A DNA stretch of 11,910 nucleotides from Bacteroidota bacterium. Lineage in GTDB: Bacteria; Bacteroidota; Bacteroidia; Bacteroidales; Bacteroidaceae. Of this stretch, positions 1 to 6,698 are shown piece by piece. The translations under genes and the position numbers were made by a program. A model generated the notes under the pieces. It saw nothing but the letters and a program-made list of their open reading frames with translations, had not been told where the DNA came from and did not search any database. The stretch spans positions 1 to 11,910 of the forward strand of contig JAEXAJ010000167.1 in assembly GCA_023458215.1 (NCBI GenBank), in the 5' to 3' direction. Numbering within the stretch: position 1 is the stretch's first letter; each line of letters begins with the position of its first letter.

Positions 1-11
1 AAATGCAACAT

Positions 12-85
12 TCTTCCTTAGCTCAGTCGGTTAGAGCATCTGACTGTTAATCAGAGGGTCCTTGGTTCAAGTCCAAGAGGAAGAG
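12..85 (+). tRNA. tRNA-Asn (anticodon GTT)
   Basis: The cloverleaf can be drawn by hand. The acceptor stem TCTTCCT (12-18) pairs perfectly with AGGAAGA (78-84). The D stem is GCTC/GAGC (21-24 with 34-37). The anticodon stem TCTGA/TCAGA (39-43 with 51-55) encloses the loop CTGTTAA, giving anticodon GTT at 46-48. The T stem is CTTGG/CCAAG with loop TTCAAGT. The discriminator base is G85, as expected for asparagine. The 3' CCA is not encoded (85-88 reads GCAA), so it would be added after transcription, as is usual in Bacteroidota. Its promoter lies at or beyond the window edge. Confidence 0.97.
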
Positions 86-86
86 C

Positions 87-118
87 AAAAAGGTTCGTCA
101 TTACGGCGAACCTTTTTT
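87..118. terminator. Bidirectional intrinsic terminator between tRNA-Asn and the comF operon
   Basis: AAAAAGGTTCG (87-97) pairs with CGAACCTTTTT (107-117) over 11 bp, and two further pairs (T98-G106, C99-G105) leave a 5-nt loop. The plus strand ends in a T run that continues as TTTTTTGTTTT. On the minus strand the same hairpin is followed by TTTTTG. It starts two bases after the tRNA and ends 16 bp from the stop codon of the convergent ComF gene, so it can plausibly terminate both transcripts. Confidence 0.85.
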
Positions 119-134
119 GTTTTCTATATCTCCA

Positions 135-836
135 TTATTCTGCCACCGCCAACGTCAATACACTGATACGTATACCTTCCACCTCTTTGAAGGCATCGGC
201 ACAAGCCGTAGTGGTGGCACCGGTGGTCAATACATCGTCCACAATAAGGATATGTTTCCCGTTGAATTGTTCGGGGCGGCGAAGACAGAAAATGCTATCT
301 ACATTCTCCCAACGCTCATAAACAGATTTACGGGTTTGAGTATCGGTATGTTTGACACGAATGACCGAGGTTATATCTATAGGTATCCCTGTTACGGCGG
401 CAACGCCATGGGCTATGCATTCGCTTTGATTATACCCTCGCATTCTCTTTTTACGGGGATGCAAGGGAACAGGCACAATGATATCAATATCCTGAAAGAA
501 GTCCGAAGCAGTCAGTTCCGCAGCCATGAAACGCCCCATCAGCCCTCCAAGGTCTTTCCTCCCACCATATTTCAGTTGGTGTAATATGCGGCGGAAATCG
601 CTCCCTTTACTATAATAGAAGTAGGAAGTAGCTCGCTCTAAAGGCATCTTACCCCAAAACATCCGTTCTACCGGGTTATCTTTAACTACATGATAATTCG
701 TGCGAGGCATATCCATGTTGCATTTTAAACAAATACCTTCTTCACCTTCTTGCAAAAGAGTGCCGCAAACAGCGCATTGGCGTGGAAAGAAAAGATGAAT
801 AAATGACAAGAGATAAGTTTTGAGTGTGTTTTCCAT
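135..836 (-). CDS. ComF family protein (double zinc ribbon plus phosphoribosyltransferase domain)
   Basis: This 233-residue protein has the two-part ComF layout. The N-terminus carries a zinc ribbon with cysteines C21, C24, C36 and C39. The rest is a type I phosphoribosyltransferase fold, with the conserved stretch PVPLHPRKKRMRGYNQS (about 122-138), an HTDTQTRK segment (163-170) and the PRPP-binding loop ILIVDDVLTTGAT (196-208). Length is normal for the family. In transformable bacteria ComF helps DNA uptake. In Bacteroidota the family is universal and its reaction is not settled, so a competence role should not be assumed. It lies 44 bp downstream of the inositol monophosphatase-family gene, with no visible terminator between them, and is probably the last gene of that operon. 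It ends at the shared terminator with tRNA-Asn. Family assignment is firm; function is not. Confidence 0.93.
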   Translation of the reverse strand: MENTLKTYLLSFIHLFFPRQCAVCGTLLQEGEEGICLKCNMDMPRTNYHVVKDNPVERMFWGKMPLERATSYFYYSKGSDFRRILHQLKYGGRKDLGGLMGRFMAAELTASDFFQDIDIIVPVPLHPRKKRMRGYNQSECIAHGVAAVTGIPIDITSVIRVKHTDTQTRKSVYERWENVDSIFCLRRPEQFNGKHILIVDDVLTTGATTTACADAFKEVEGIRISVLTLAVAE

Positions 837-880
837 AATAATGATTATTTTTCATCTGCAAACAGCTAGGCAAGTTTCGT

Positions 881-1684
881 CTACATATCCAAAGGGGGCA
901 TTTCTTTTACCAAATTCAAGAAGACCGGATGCAGCGGTCCGTTAGTGGCTATGATATGATGTCCTTCTAAAAAGTGGTCGCTGCCATAGAAGTCGGTCAC
1001 TTTCCCCCCTGCTTCGAGCACCATAAGCGCCGCCGCAGAAAAATCCCACTTACCGATGAAGGCTTCCAGCCAGGCGTCAAATCGTCCGGCAGCTACATAG
1101 CAAAGGGCAAGTGCTGCAGAGCCGTTCATACGGATGCCCACCACTTTACCATAAAGCTGATGTATCAGATGTTCGCCGGTACGGGCATATTGGCGGGTGT
1201 TGTAAGGAAGTTCGGTTACCACCAAGGCATCCTCAATGGACGATACGGGCGAAACATGTATTCGTTCGCCATTCACATAAGCCCCACCGCCTTGCCAGGC
1301 ATAAAAGCACTCGTCACGGGTGGGCTCGTAAACTACCCCCAAAAGAAGTTCTTGTTTACTGCGCAAGGCTATGCTTACACAATAAGGGGCAATATCATGG
1401 ATGTAATTGGTAGTACCGTCCAGTGGATCTACCACCCAGCAATAAGACTCGTTCTTGTAGACCGCCGAACCTTCTTCGGCAATAAACCCGGCCTCAGGCA
1501 GAAGTTCCCTTAAAGCAGCAATCACCCGCTTTTCCGATTCTTTATCAACGTAAGACACATAATCGTGCGCATGTTTCACTTCTACTGCTTCACGACGAAA
1601 AATCTTACGTTCTTCCTTCAAGAAGTGCCCTGCTTCACGAGCTATACGGCAAACCGACTCTGTTAAAGATTTCAAATCATTCAT
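881..1684 (-). CDS. Inositol monophosphatase family protein (SuhB/IMPase-like)
   Basis: The 267-residue protein carries all the hallmark motifs of the Mg-dependent, lithium-sensitive phosphatase superfamily: the acidic pair E70-E71 in FIAEEGS, the metal and phosphate motif DPLDGTTNY (86-94, ligands D86 and D89), and the C-terminal WDFSAAALMVLEAGG motif (213-227, metal ligand D214). No signal peptide is visible, so it should be cytosolic. Members hydrolyse inositol-1-phosphate or related sugar phosphates. Relatives (CysQ, fructose-1,6-bisphosphatase-like enzymes) act on PAP or sugar bisphosphates, and the motifs alone do not choose between these, although the overall pattern is closest to IMPase/SuhB. 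Its ATG is 3 bp from the TAG of the upstream lipoprotein gene, so the two are almost certainly co-transcribed and possibly translationally coupled. Confidence 0.92.
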   Translation of the reverse strand: MNDLKSLTESVCRIAREAGHFLKEERKIFRREAVEVKHAHDYVSYVDKESEKRVIAALRELLPEAGFIAEEGSAVYKNESYCWVVDPLDGTTNYIHDIAPYCVSIALRSKQELLLGVVYEPTRDECFYAWQGGGAYVNGERIHVSPVSSIEDALVVTELPYNTRQYARTGEHLIHQLYGKVVGIRMNGSAALALCYVAAGRFDAWLEAFIGKWDFSAAALMVLEAGGKVTDFYGSDHFLEGHHIIATNGPLHPVFLNLVKEMPPLDM

Positions 1685-1687
1685 ATC

Positions 1688-2161
1688 CTATTCCCCCGCT
1701 TTTTCCTCTGCTTGCTGATAAATGAGTTCAGCCCGTTGGCTCACCGTCCACTTACCATTTTCCAAACGTACATTCTTTGTATCATCGTCTTCTACATTCC
1801 AGGCATATCCACCCGTCGGCAAATTTCGGCGGTCCAATATCTCATTCGGCGTATCTTCTTCCGAGAAGAACAACTCCACTTGCGTCGAATCAGGACTGAA
1901 TACAAGGAACAAAGTTTTGCCGGCATCACCCACAGCATTCATACGGACACCTTTTTCCCACAGACGGATGCAATCTTTTTGCACCTCGCACCAGGTATAA
2001 CCGGCCGAGGCAATGCATCCGTGATCGTCCTTATCGTTGCCGACCCTTGTGGTTTTCTCCGTCTTTTCAGTCGTTTCCTCCTTCTTCACACTGCCACTGC
2101 CGCAACTAGCTAATAATGCCCCGGTACATACCAGACACATAGACATTGTTTTTACGCTCAT
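1688..2161 (-). CDS. Small lipoprotein with a cysteine-rich GCIASAGYTWC motif
   Basis: This 157-residue protein starts with a hydrophobic signal that ends in the lipobox LASC, with C20 as the lipidated residue. A charged Lys/Glu/Thr linker follows (about 25-47), then a compact domain beginning GCIASAGYTWC...KDCIRLWEKG (48-71). That domain has three cysteines, C49, C58 and C64. The C-terminal half contains a TLFLVFSPDSTQVELFF strand pair, a GYAW motif (118-121) and a NGKW segment (135-138), suggesting a small beta-rich fold. I recognise the SAGYxWC...CxRxWE pattern as recurring in small secreted bacterial proteins but cannot name a function. It is the first gene of an operon with the IMPase-family and ComF-family genes. 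Envelope location is well supported; role unknown. Confidence 0.85.
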   Translation of the reverse strand: MSVKTMSMCLVCTGALLASCGSGSVKKEETTEKTEKTTRVGNDKDDHGCIASAGYTWCEVQKDCIRLWEKGVRMNAVGDAGKTLFLVFSPDSTQVELFFSEEDTPNEILDRRNLPTGGYAWNVEDDDTKNVRLENGKWTVSQRAELIYQQAEEKAGE

Positions 2162-2193
2162 AAAATCGTTTATTAAGTAATCATTCAGAGATA

Positions 2194-2201
2194 CAAAGGT
2201 A
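2194..2201 (-). promoter_or_regulatory. Bacteroides-type -7 box for the lipoprotein-IMPase-ComF operon
   Basis: Read on the minus strand this is TACCTTTG, a match to the Bacteroides TAnnTTTG -7 consensus. It lies 32 bp upstream of the lipoprotein ATG, which would leave a leader of roughly 25 nt. I do not see a convincing TTTG -33 box at the usual 19-21 bp spacing. Confidence 0.6.
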
Positions 2202-2232
2202 GAAACAAATCGGCAAATTAAAAAGTTTCTCT

Positions 2233-2733
2233 TTATCTAACATCAAACACCGCCATCGCTATCTGCGCACAAGCCTCAGCATCCGCCAGTGCATGGTGAT
2301 GTTGCTCCAACTGATAGCCGCAACAAGCGGCTACCGTATGCAGTTGATAATTGGGCAAGCCTTTGATGACGCGGCGTGAAGTCTGCAATGTGCAATAGAA
2401 ATCATAATCCGGATAATCCATACTATAGGTACGGAAAACAGCTTTCAGACAACTTTCATCGAAAGCTTTGTTATGCGCTACCAATGGCAAACCCTCGATA
2501 AGCGGGGCTACCTCCTGCCATACATCAGGAAAAAGGGGCGCCTCCGCAGTATCTTCCATAGCCAAACCATGCACACGGGTATTCCAATAGGTATAATATT
2601 CAGGCTCGGGACGGATCAGACTGTAATAACGGTCTACAATCTCTCCATCCCTCACAATTACTATACCGACACTGCATACACTGGTGCGCTGTTCATTGGC
2701 TGTCTCAAAATCTATGGCTGCAAAATTCTTCAT
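2233..2733 (-). CDS. DEDDh-family 3'-5' exonuclease (DnaQ/epsilon-like)
   Basis: The 166-residue protein is a single exonuclease domain. Exo I is AAIDFETAN with acidic residues D8 and E10. Exo II is AHNKAFDESCL with D92. Exo III is HHALADAEACA with H146 and D151, the HxAxxD arrangement that defines the DEDDh subgroup. All catalytic residues are present. The protein is short, with no polymerase-binding tail, GIY-YIG or helicase extension, so it is probably a stand-alone proofreading-type or nucleic-acid-trimming enzyme rather than the dedicated epsilon subunit. RNase T or oligoribonuclease-like activity cannot be excluded from sequence. It is separated from both neighbours by gaps of 42 and 71 bp that contain -7 boxes, so it is probably transcribed alone. 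Confidence 0.92.
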   Translation of the reverse strand: MKNFAAIDFETANEQRTSVCSVGIVIVRDGEIVDRYYSLIRPEPEYYTYWNTRVHGLAMEDTAEAPLFPDVWQEVAPLIEGLPLVAHNKAFDESCLKAVFRTYSMDYPDYDFYCTLQTSRRVIKGLPNYQLHTVAACCGYQLEQHHHALADAEACAQIAMAVFDVR

Positions 2734-2755
2734 TCGTACACTGATTTTAATCCTC

Positions 2756-2763
2756 CAAAGATA
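2756..2763 (-). promoter_or_regulatory. Putative -7 box for the DEDDh exonuclease gene
   Basis: The minus strand reads TATCTTTG, a TAnnTTTG match, 22 bp upstream of the exonuclease ATG and inside the 42-bp gap after the GH20 gene. No terminator hairpin is visible in that gap, so some read-through from the glycosidase operon is possible. No clear -33 box is seen, and that position would fall within the end of the GH20 coding sequence. Confidence 0.5.
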
Positions 2764-2775
2764 AGAAGAATCTCT

Positions 2776-4725
2776 TTACTGATTGACTACCTTCAGGTTT
2801 GTTATCTTGCTCTTGAAGTTTCCCGCTTTATGCAACGGGAACACTAACGTGCGCACATAGTTCATCGAATCTTTACCACCATTAAAGAAGCGCTTCTGCG
2901 TATTCATTTCTTCAATCAGTTTTCCATCGATATACAGACGGGTAGAACGGTTGTCGCCGCTCACACCTACCTTAGCATGCTGACCGGGCAGAATGCGATA
3001 ATTAAATGTATTCAGATAGCCGTCGCGGGCAAATCCAAGCATGCCGCTTATAGGATCGGAAAGATAGAACACTGCATCGGCTGAACGAAATAACTCGGTT
3101 CCGGGAGTTTCGGGGGCGCCGTCGATATCGAAGGTAACTTGATAGCCGTAACCTGCCTGGCAGAGGGGCAGACATGAACCGGGTTGCACAGCAGGCTGAG
3201 TAAAGGGAGTAGAAATACGCCCCATACGATTTACACCGGGAGCTTCGCTAAGTAGATTGCGCTTTTGATCGAAATCAGCATACGCTACAGACGGATTCTT
3301 ACCTGTCCACATCTTCACAGCCAAAGTCTGCAAAGCAGGATAAACACGGTGGTGTATATCTCCGATAGAGATTCCGTTGCCCACATGGTCATTCCATAAA
3401 GCAAACATCCCCCCCAAGATGGACGGGTCTTTCTCGGGAAATTCGGCTTTAGCGATGTGAGCGGGAGTCCAGTTGTTATACAAATATTCTGTATTCAGAT
3501 AATCGTAATAGTAACCCGCCGCAGGAACAAGATAAACCAAACCGTCGGGAATGCTTATCAACCGATAGCCTTGCTTTATCATCTCCACGGGATCGGCATA
3601 GCCATTATACCAGGCACTCATAACTACGTTCTCCGATTTTACAGGGGTGTCGCCCTTAGCGTGAGTGAGTGCTCCCCATACACAGGCTTGCTTGCCGAAA
3701 CCCTCTACATAGCGGATATAATGGTCGGTAAATTCACGGAACTTTTCCACCACATCCTGTTTTTTATTAGAATATTCGTCTGTACCGATGTGGACACGTT
3801 TTCCACGAAACACGGGCTCAGAGCCTTCCAAGTATTCTTTGAACAGACCGTCCATGAAAGTGTAAGTTTCGGGATTGAAGAGGTCGAGATGATCCATTCC
3901 ATACTCTTTGCTACCTATCTCGGGCTTGTAGTGGGTGAACGCCAATGTGTGGGCGGGGGCGTCTATTTCAGGTATGATTTCTACGAAGCAATTCTCCGCT
4001 TGCTTCTGAAGATCGATAAATTCACGCTTGGTATAATACCCGTCGCGGGCAGTCAGGCCGGGATAGGTATCGCATTCGAGGCGAAAAGCCGCATACGTTT
4101 TGTTCCAGTCATGTTCGAAGTATTGTTTGAAGCCGTTGTCGTTGAGGTGTATCTGCAACGTATTCATCTTATAATAGGCCATGATCTTGACATAATCTTG
4201 CAAGAAAGCAAGAGGGATGAACTTGCGACCGCAGTCTATCATGAATCCACGCAGGTCATAATCGGGCATATCACGTATCACGCCTTTGGGGATGCTGTGG
4301 TTTTCTGTTTGCTCGGCTATTTGCAGCAAGGTGCGGGTCCCCCAATATACGCCGATAGGTTCGGGTGCTGAGAGCAGGACGCGGTCGGTCACCTGAATGG
4401 TATATCCTTCTTTGCCGAGTTTCTTGTCGGCACGGATGGAGAGAATAAAATCTCCGGCACTTCCTTTGCCTTCCACCACTTCGGGCTTATAACCAAACAT
4501 CATTTGGCAATCATCGGCTACCTGACGGGCAATGCGTAGCAGTTCGCTATTGCCTTTCGGACAAACAATCTTACTCGTTGTGCCGGGGACAAAGGTTCCT
4601 TCGGCACCCTTCCACTCTTTTAGTTCAGGGATTACAAACGGTTTGGGATTAAGAGCAGCCATCATCAACAAGGGACATGCCAGCAAGATGGTTAAAACAA
4701 GAAAAAAGCGATTCAAGGTTTTCAT
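2776..4725 (-). CDS. GH20 family beta-N-acetylhexosaminidase with C-terminal lectin-like domain
   Basis: The 649-residue exported glycosidase would remove terminal beta-linked GlcNAc or GalNAc by substrate-assisted catalysis. An N-terminal signal (about 1-24) precedes a small alpha/beta GH20b domain (about 28-150, ending YWGTRTLLQI). The TIM barrel follows from about 155 (DLRGFMIDCGRKF). The catalytic pair is D316-E317 in HIGTDEYS; the usual motif is HIGGDE, so one glycine is replaced by threonine. Tryptophans W350, W372 and W444 fit the aromatic acetamido pocket. From about 510 to the end there is a beta-sandwich resembling LamG/concanavalin lectin domains (ending in RLYIDGKLIEE). Localisation is ambiguous: LLAC at 14-17 looks like a poor lipobox, but the following residues stay hydrophobic, so a type I signal is at least as likely. 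It lies 26 bp after the GH109-like gene. Confidence 0.94.
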   Translation of the reverse strand: MKTLNRFFLVLTILLACPLLMMAALNPKPFVIPELKEWKGAEGTFVPGTTSKIVCPKGNSELLRIARQVADDCQMMFGYKPEVVEGKGSAGDFILSIRADKKLGKEGYTIQVTDRVLLSAPEPIGVYWGTRTLLQIAEQTENHSIPKGVIRDMPDYDLRGFMIDCGRKFIPLAFLQDYVKIMAYYKMNTLQIHLNDNGFKQYFEHDWNKTYAAFRLECDTYPGLTARDGYYTKREFIDLQKQAENCFVEIIPEIDAPAHTLAFTHYKPEIGSKEYGMDHLDLFNPETYTFMDGLFKEYLEGSEPVFRGKRVHIGTDEYSNKKQDVVEKFREFTDHYIRYVEGFGKQACVWGALTHAKGDTPVKSENVVMSAWYNGYADPVEMIKQGYRLISIPDGLVYLVPAAGYYYDYLNTEYLYNNWTPAHIAKAEFPEKDPSILGGMFALWNDHVGNGISIGDIHHRVYPALQTLAVKMWTGKNPSVAYADFDQKRNLLSEAPGVNRMGRISTPFTQPAVQPGSCLPLCQAGYGYQVTFDIDGAPETPGTELFRSADAVFYLSDPISGMLGFARDGYLNTFNYRILPGQHAKVGVSGDNRSTRLYIDGKLIEEMNTQKRFFNGGKDSMNYVRTLVFPLHKAGNFKSKITNLKVVNQ

Positions 4726-4751
4726 AAATATAGTGTTAACTTAGTGAATAA

Positions 4752-5888
4752 TCAAACTTCACAGCATACAGTACGCCGTTCTTTTATAGATGTTTTGGAT
4801 AAAGGGGTAACCGAAGTCCACAGAGCCAGATCTTGTATCGTTGCAGGATAAGACATCTCGTCTTTCAAATCGGCTTCTACCGCTTTCAGCATAATGTAGT
4901 CCATGCCTTGATGGTGGGTATCTATTCGCAAAGCGTCTTCTCCCCATAGTTGCCAGTAGCGGTGCTCATAACGTTCTACATAAGCCTCGTCCGACTCCCA
5001 GGCTTCATTGGGACTGATGCCTTCGAGGTATATCTGCCGACGGTCTCCCTGCCAAATGCCTTTAGTTCCCTGAACTTCAAAATCCAAACTGCGGGGACGG
5101 GGCAGAGTTGTATCATGGGTCAGTGAGATAAGTATCCCGTTTGCGGTTTCCAACTGGGTGACGACTACATCCCCCGTCTTGATCTTCACGTTGGTGTTGC
5201 CCTTCAAATCCTTTATGCGTTGCAACATGCCTGCCGGCTTCGAAGCAAACGAAGTTAAATACATTATCTTGTCCTTCCGGTTGATGCCCGCAATCATGCA
5301 GAGCGGCGCCAGGCCATGCGTGGGATACAGATCGCCGTTCTCTTCCTGATAGAACCGGCTTCGCCAGATACTCTCGGTCTTCTCACGATTGCCAATATTC
5401 CCCGCGTCATCCAGTAGCAAATGACGCAAATCGTGTCGATAGCCACCCCGCATATACACTATTTCGCCCAGCAGACCCGCCTCTACCATGGTAAGGACGG
5501 AGAGATTTTCGCGCATGAAGAGTGTGTTTTCTAACGGATATATACGACATCCGTTCTGTTCGGCTAACTCTATCAAAGGTTGATACTCTTCGATATAAAG
5601 TCCGCCTTTTATCTCTAAAGCAACCTGACATCCACGCTCTACACAGTGAAGGGCATGCCGCACGTGGCACTGCCAAGGAGAAGCTACAAATACCAAGTCC
5701 GGTTTCTGCTCTTCGAGCATGTTCAGATAATCGTTTCCGTCGCGGTTGTAACAAGAAACATCCGGGATATCAATCCCTTCAATCCCCGGATCGGCCACTG
5801 CCACGATCTTGAAGCAGGGAATACTTTGTAGTAGCCGCAACAACTGTTTACCACGATAACCGACACCAATAAAAGCAGTTTTTATCAT
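4752..5888 (-). CDS. Gfo/Idh/MocA-type protein related to GH109 alpha-N-acetylgalactosaminidases
   Basis: The 378-residue protein starts directly with a Rossmann nucleotide loop, GVGYRG (8-13), so it has no signal peptide and should be cytosolic. Beyond the general oxidoreductase fold it keeps signature blocks of GH109: LEN (119-121), GYRHDLR (149-155), NGDLYPTHGL (184-193), TTLPRPRS...VQGTKGIW (260-279) and QGMDYIM (327-333). By recall, E120, Y150, H152, Y188 and H191 line up with the conserved active-site residues of characterised GH109 enzymes, which cleave alpha-GalNAc through NAD-dependent oxidation and elimination. Most GH109 proteins in this phylum are exported; this one is not. It is the first gene of a unit with the GH20 hexosaminidase and has its own promoter. 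An ordinary sugar dehydrogenase is the alternative. Superfamily is certain, GH109 kinship probable, substrate inferred. Confidence 0.85.
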   Translation of the reverse strand: MIKTAFIGVGYRGKQLLRLLQSIPCFKIVAVADPGIEGIDIPDVSCYNRDGNDYLNMLEEQKPDLVFVASPWQCHVRHALHCVERGCQVALEIKGGLYIEEYQPLIELAEQNGCRIYPLENTLFMRENLSVLTMVEAGLLGEIVYMRGGYRHDLRHLLLDDAGNIGNREKTESIWRSRFYQEENGDLYPTHGLAPLCMIAGINRKDKIMYLTSFASKPAGMLQRIKDLKGNTNVKIKTGDVVVTQLETANGILISLTHDTTLPRPRSLDFEVQGTKGIWQGDRRQIYLEGISPNEAWESDEAYVERYEHRYWQLWGEDALRIDTHHQGMDYIMLKAVEADLKDEMSYPATIQDLALWTSVTPLSKTSIKERRTVCCEV

Positions 5889-5916
5889 ATTTATCCGTTC
5901 ATTAGAAATAAGGGCT

Positions 5917-5924
5917 CAAAGATA
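5917..5924 (-). promoter_or_regulatory. -7 box of the GH109-like/GH20 operon
   Basis: The minus strand reads TATCTTTG, an exact TAnnTTTG match, 28 bp upstream of the GH109-like ATG. It faces away from an identical box at 5948-5955, so the two promoters are back to back. The -33 position is occupied by an A/T run without a clear TTTG. Confidence 0.65.
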
Positions 5925-5947
5925 AATATTTCGGGGAAGTTTTTTCA

Positions 5948-5955
5948 TATCTTTG
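5948..5955 (+). promoter_or_regulatory. -7 box of the Nudix hydrolase gene
   Basis: TATCTTTG is an exact TAnnTTTG match followed by CACC, 28 bp before the Nudix ATG at 5984, leaving a leader of roughly 20 nt. It is the mirror image of the minus-strand box 23 bp away. Only a weak TTTC-like -33 candidate is present and its spacing is too short. Confidence 0.65.
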
Positions 5956-5983
5956 CACCTAACAAAGACTAAATCTTTCAATT

Positions 5984-6508
5984 ATGGAACATCCTCTCTC
6001 TCAATTCCGGTATTGTCCGAAGTGCGGCTCCGCCAATTTCGGAATTCATAATGACAAGTCCAAACATTGCACCGATTGCGGTTTTGTTTACTATTTCAAC
6101 TCCTCTTCCGCCACAGTAGCCCTCATCTTGAACGAGCGGAACGAGCTTTTGGTATGCCGTCGCGCCAAAGAGCCCGCCAAAGGCACACTAGACCTGCCCG
6201 GTGGTTTTATTGATATGGCAGAAACAGGCGAAGAAGGAGTAGCCCGTGAGGTAAAAGAAGAAACGGGTATGGAGGTCGTAAAAGCCGAGTATTTATTCTC
6301 CTTGCCTAACATTTACGTTTATTCCGGTTTTCCGGTACACACACTCGATATGTTCTTCAGTTGCAAGGTATCAGACACCTCCCGTTTCAAAGCAATGGAT
6401 GACGCCGCAGACCTATTCTTCCTTCCCTTGAAAGATATTCATACGGAAGAGTTCGGGTTACATTCCATACGCAAAGGACTGGAGAAGTTTTTAGAGAACC
6501 GACTATAG
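5984..6508 (+). CDS. Nudix hydrolase with N-terminal zinc ribbon
   Basis: The 174-residue protein has a four-cysteine zinc ribbon at the N-terminus (C11, C14, C29, C32), as in NADH-pyrophosphatase-like proteins. A complete Nudix box follows: G74, E80, then REVKEETGM at 88-96, an exact fit to GX5EX7REUXEEXGU with U a bulky aliphatic residue. The glutamates of that box bind the divalent metal. Such enzymes hydrolyse nucleoside diphosphates linked to another moiety (NADH, ADP-ribose, sugar nucleotides). The substrate cannot be read from the sequence; the NudC-type tail after the box is not evident. No signal peptide, so cytosolic. It has its own promoter and no close downstream partner. The ATG follows an AT-rich leader with no Shine-Dalgarno. 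Confidence 0.94.
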   Translation: MEHPLSQFRYCPKCGSANFGIHNDKSKHCTDCGFVYYFNSSSATVALILNERNELLVCRRAKEPAKGTLDLPGGFIDMAETGEEGVAREVKEETGMEVVKAEYLFSLPNIYVYSGFPVHTLDMFFSCKVSDTSRFKAMDDAADLFFLPLKDIHTEEFGLHSIRKGLEKFLENRL

Positions 6509-6520
6509 GCCGAAAACCCG

Positions 6521-6637
6521 TTTGTCAGACACTGGTGTCCAAGAGGATAGACACTGGAGTCTGACAGGATAAACACCAGTGTTCAGCATGACAAAGTCCA
6601 GTGTCCAACACGACAAAGTCCGGTGTCTGACAAATGA
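6521..6637. repeat. Five-unit degenerate tandem array, 22-bp period, with inverted ends
   Basis: Five consecutive 22-bp units start at 6528, 6550, 6572, 6594 and 6616. The first two are 18/22 identical and the third and fourth 17/22; the last is more diverged. Units 1 to 3 centre on a short dyad of the type RACAC-NN-GTGTY; unit 2 has one mismatch in it. In units 4 and 5 the left half changes to AAGTC. TTTGTCAGACAC at 6521-6532 is the exact reverse complement of GTGTCTGACAAA at 6623-6634, so the whole array is also bounded by inverted ends. The period is not a multiple of three and there is no open frame, so it is non-coding. It begins 12 bp after the Nudix stop codon. Confidence 0.85.
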
Positions 6638-6698
6638 GGCGATTTATCTGCACGGGAGATTGTAAATCAGTAGGATTACCTCATTATTGAGCGGTTTT

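Noticed and set aside
117..584. 155-codon open frame on the plus strand
   Set aside because: It overlaps the ComF-family gene on the opposite strand and starts inside the terminator. The ComF zinc ribbon and PRPP loop settle which strand codes.
135..836. Evidence for natural competence
   Set aside because: A ComF-family gene alone is not evidence. The family is widespread in bacteria not known to take up DNA, and no other competence gene is in the window.
3457..4371. 304-codon open frame on the plus strand
   Set aside because: It lies wholly antisense to the catalytic domain of GH20, whose motifs and signal peptide are unambiguous. Its translation has no recognisable domain.
4675..4677. Lipoprotein cysteine C17 in the GH20 signal sequence
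   Set aside because: LLAC is a poor lipobox, proline follows the cysteine, and the hydrophobic stretch continues past it to a plausible type I site near residue 24. I keep it as an ambiguity rather than a call.
6528..6637. CRISPR array
   Set aside because: The 22-bp units abut with no spacers between them, are diverged from one another, and no cas gene is present.
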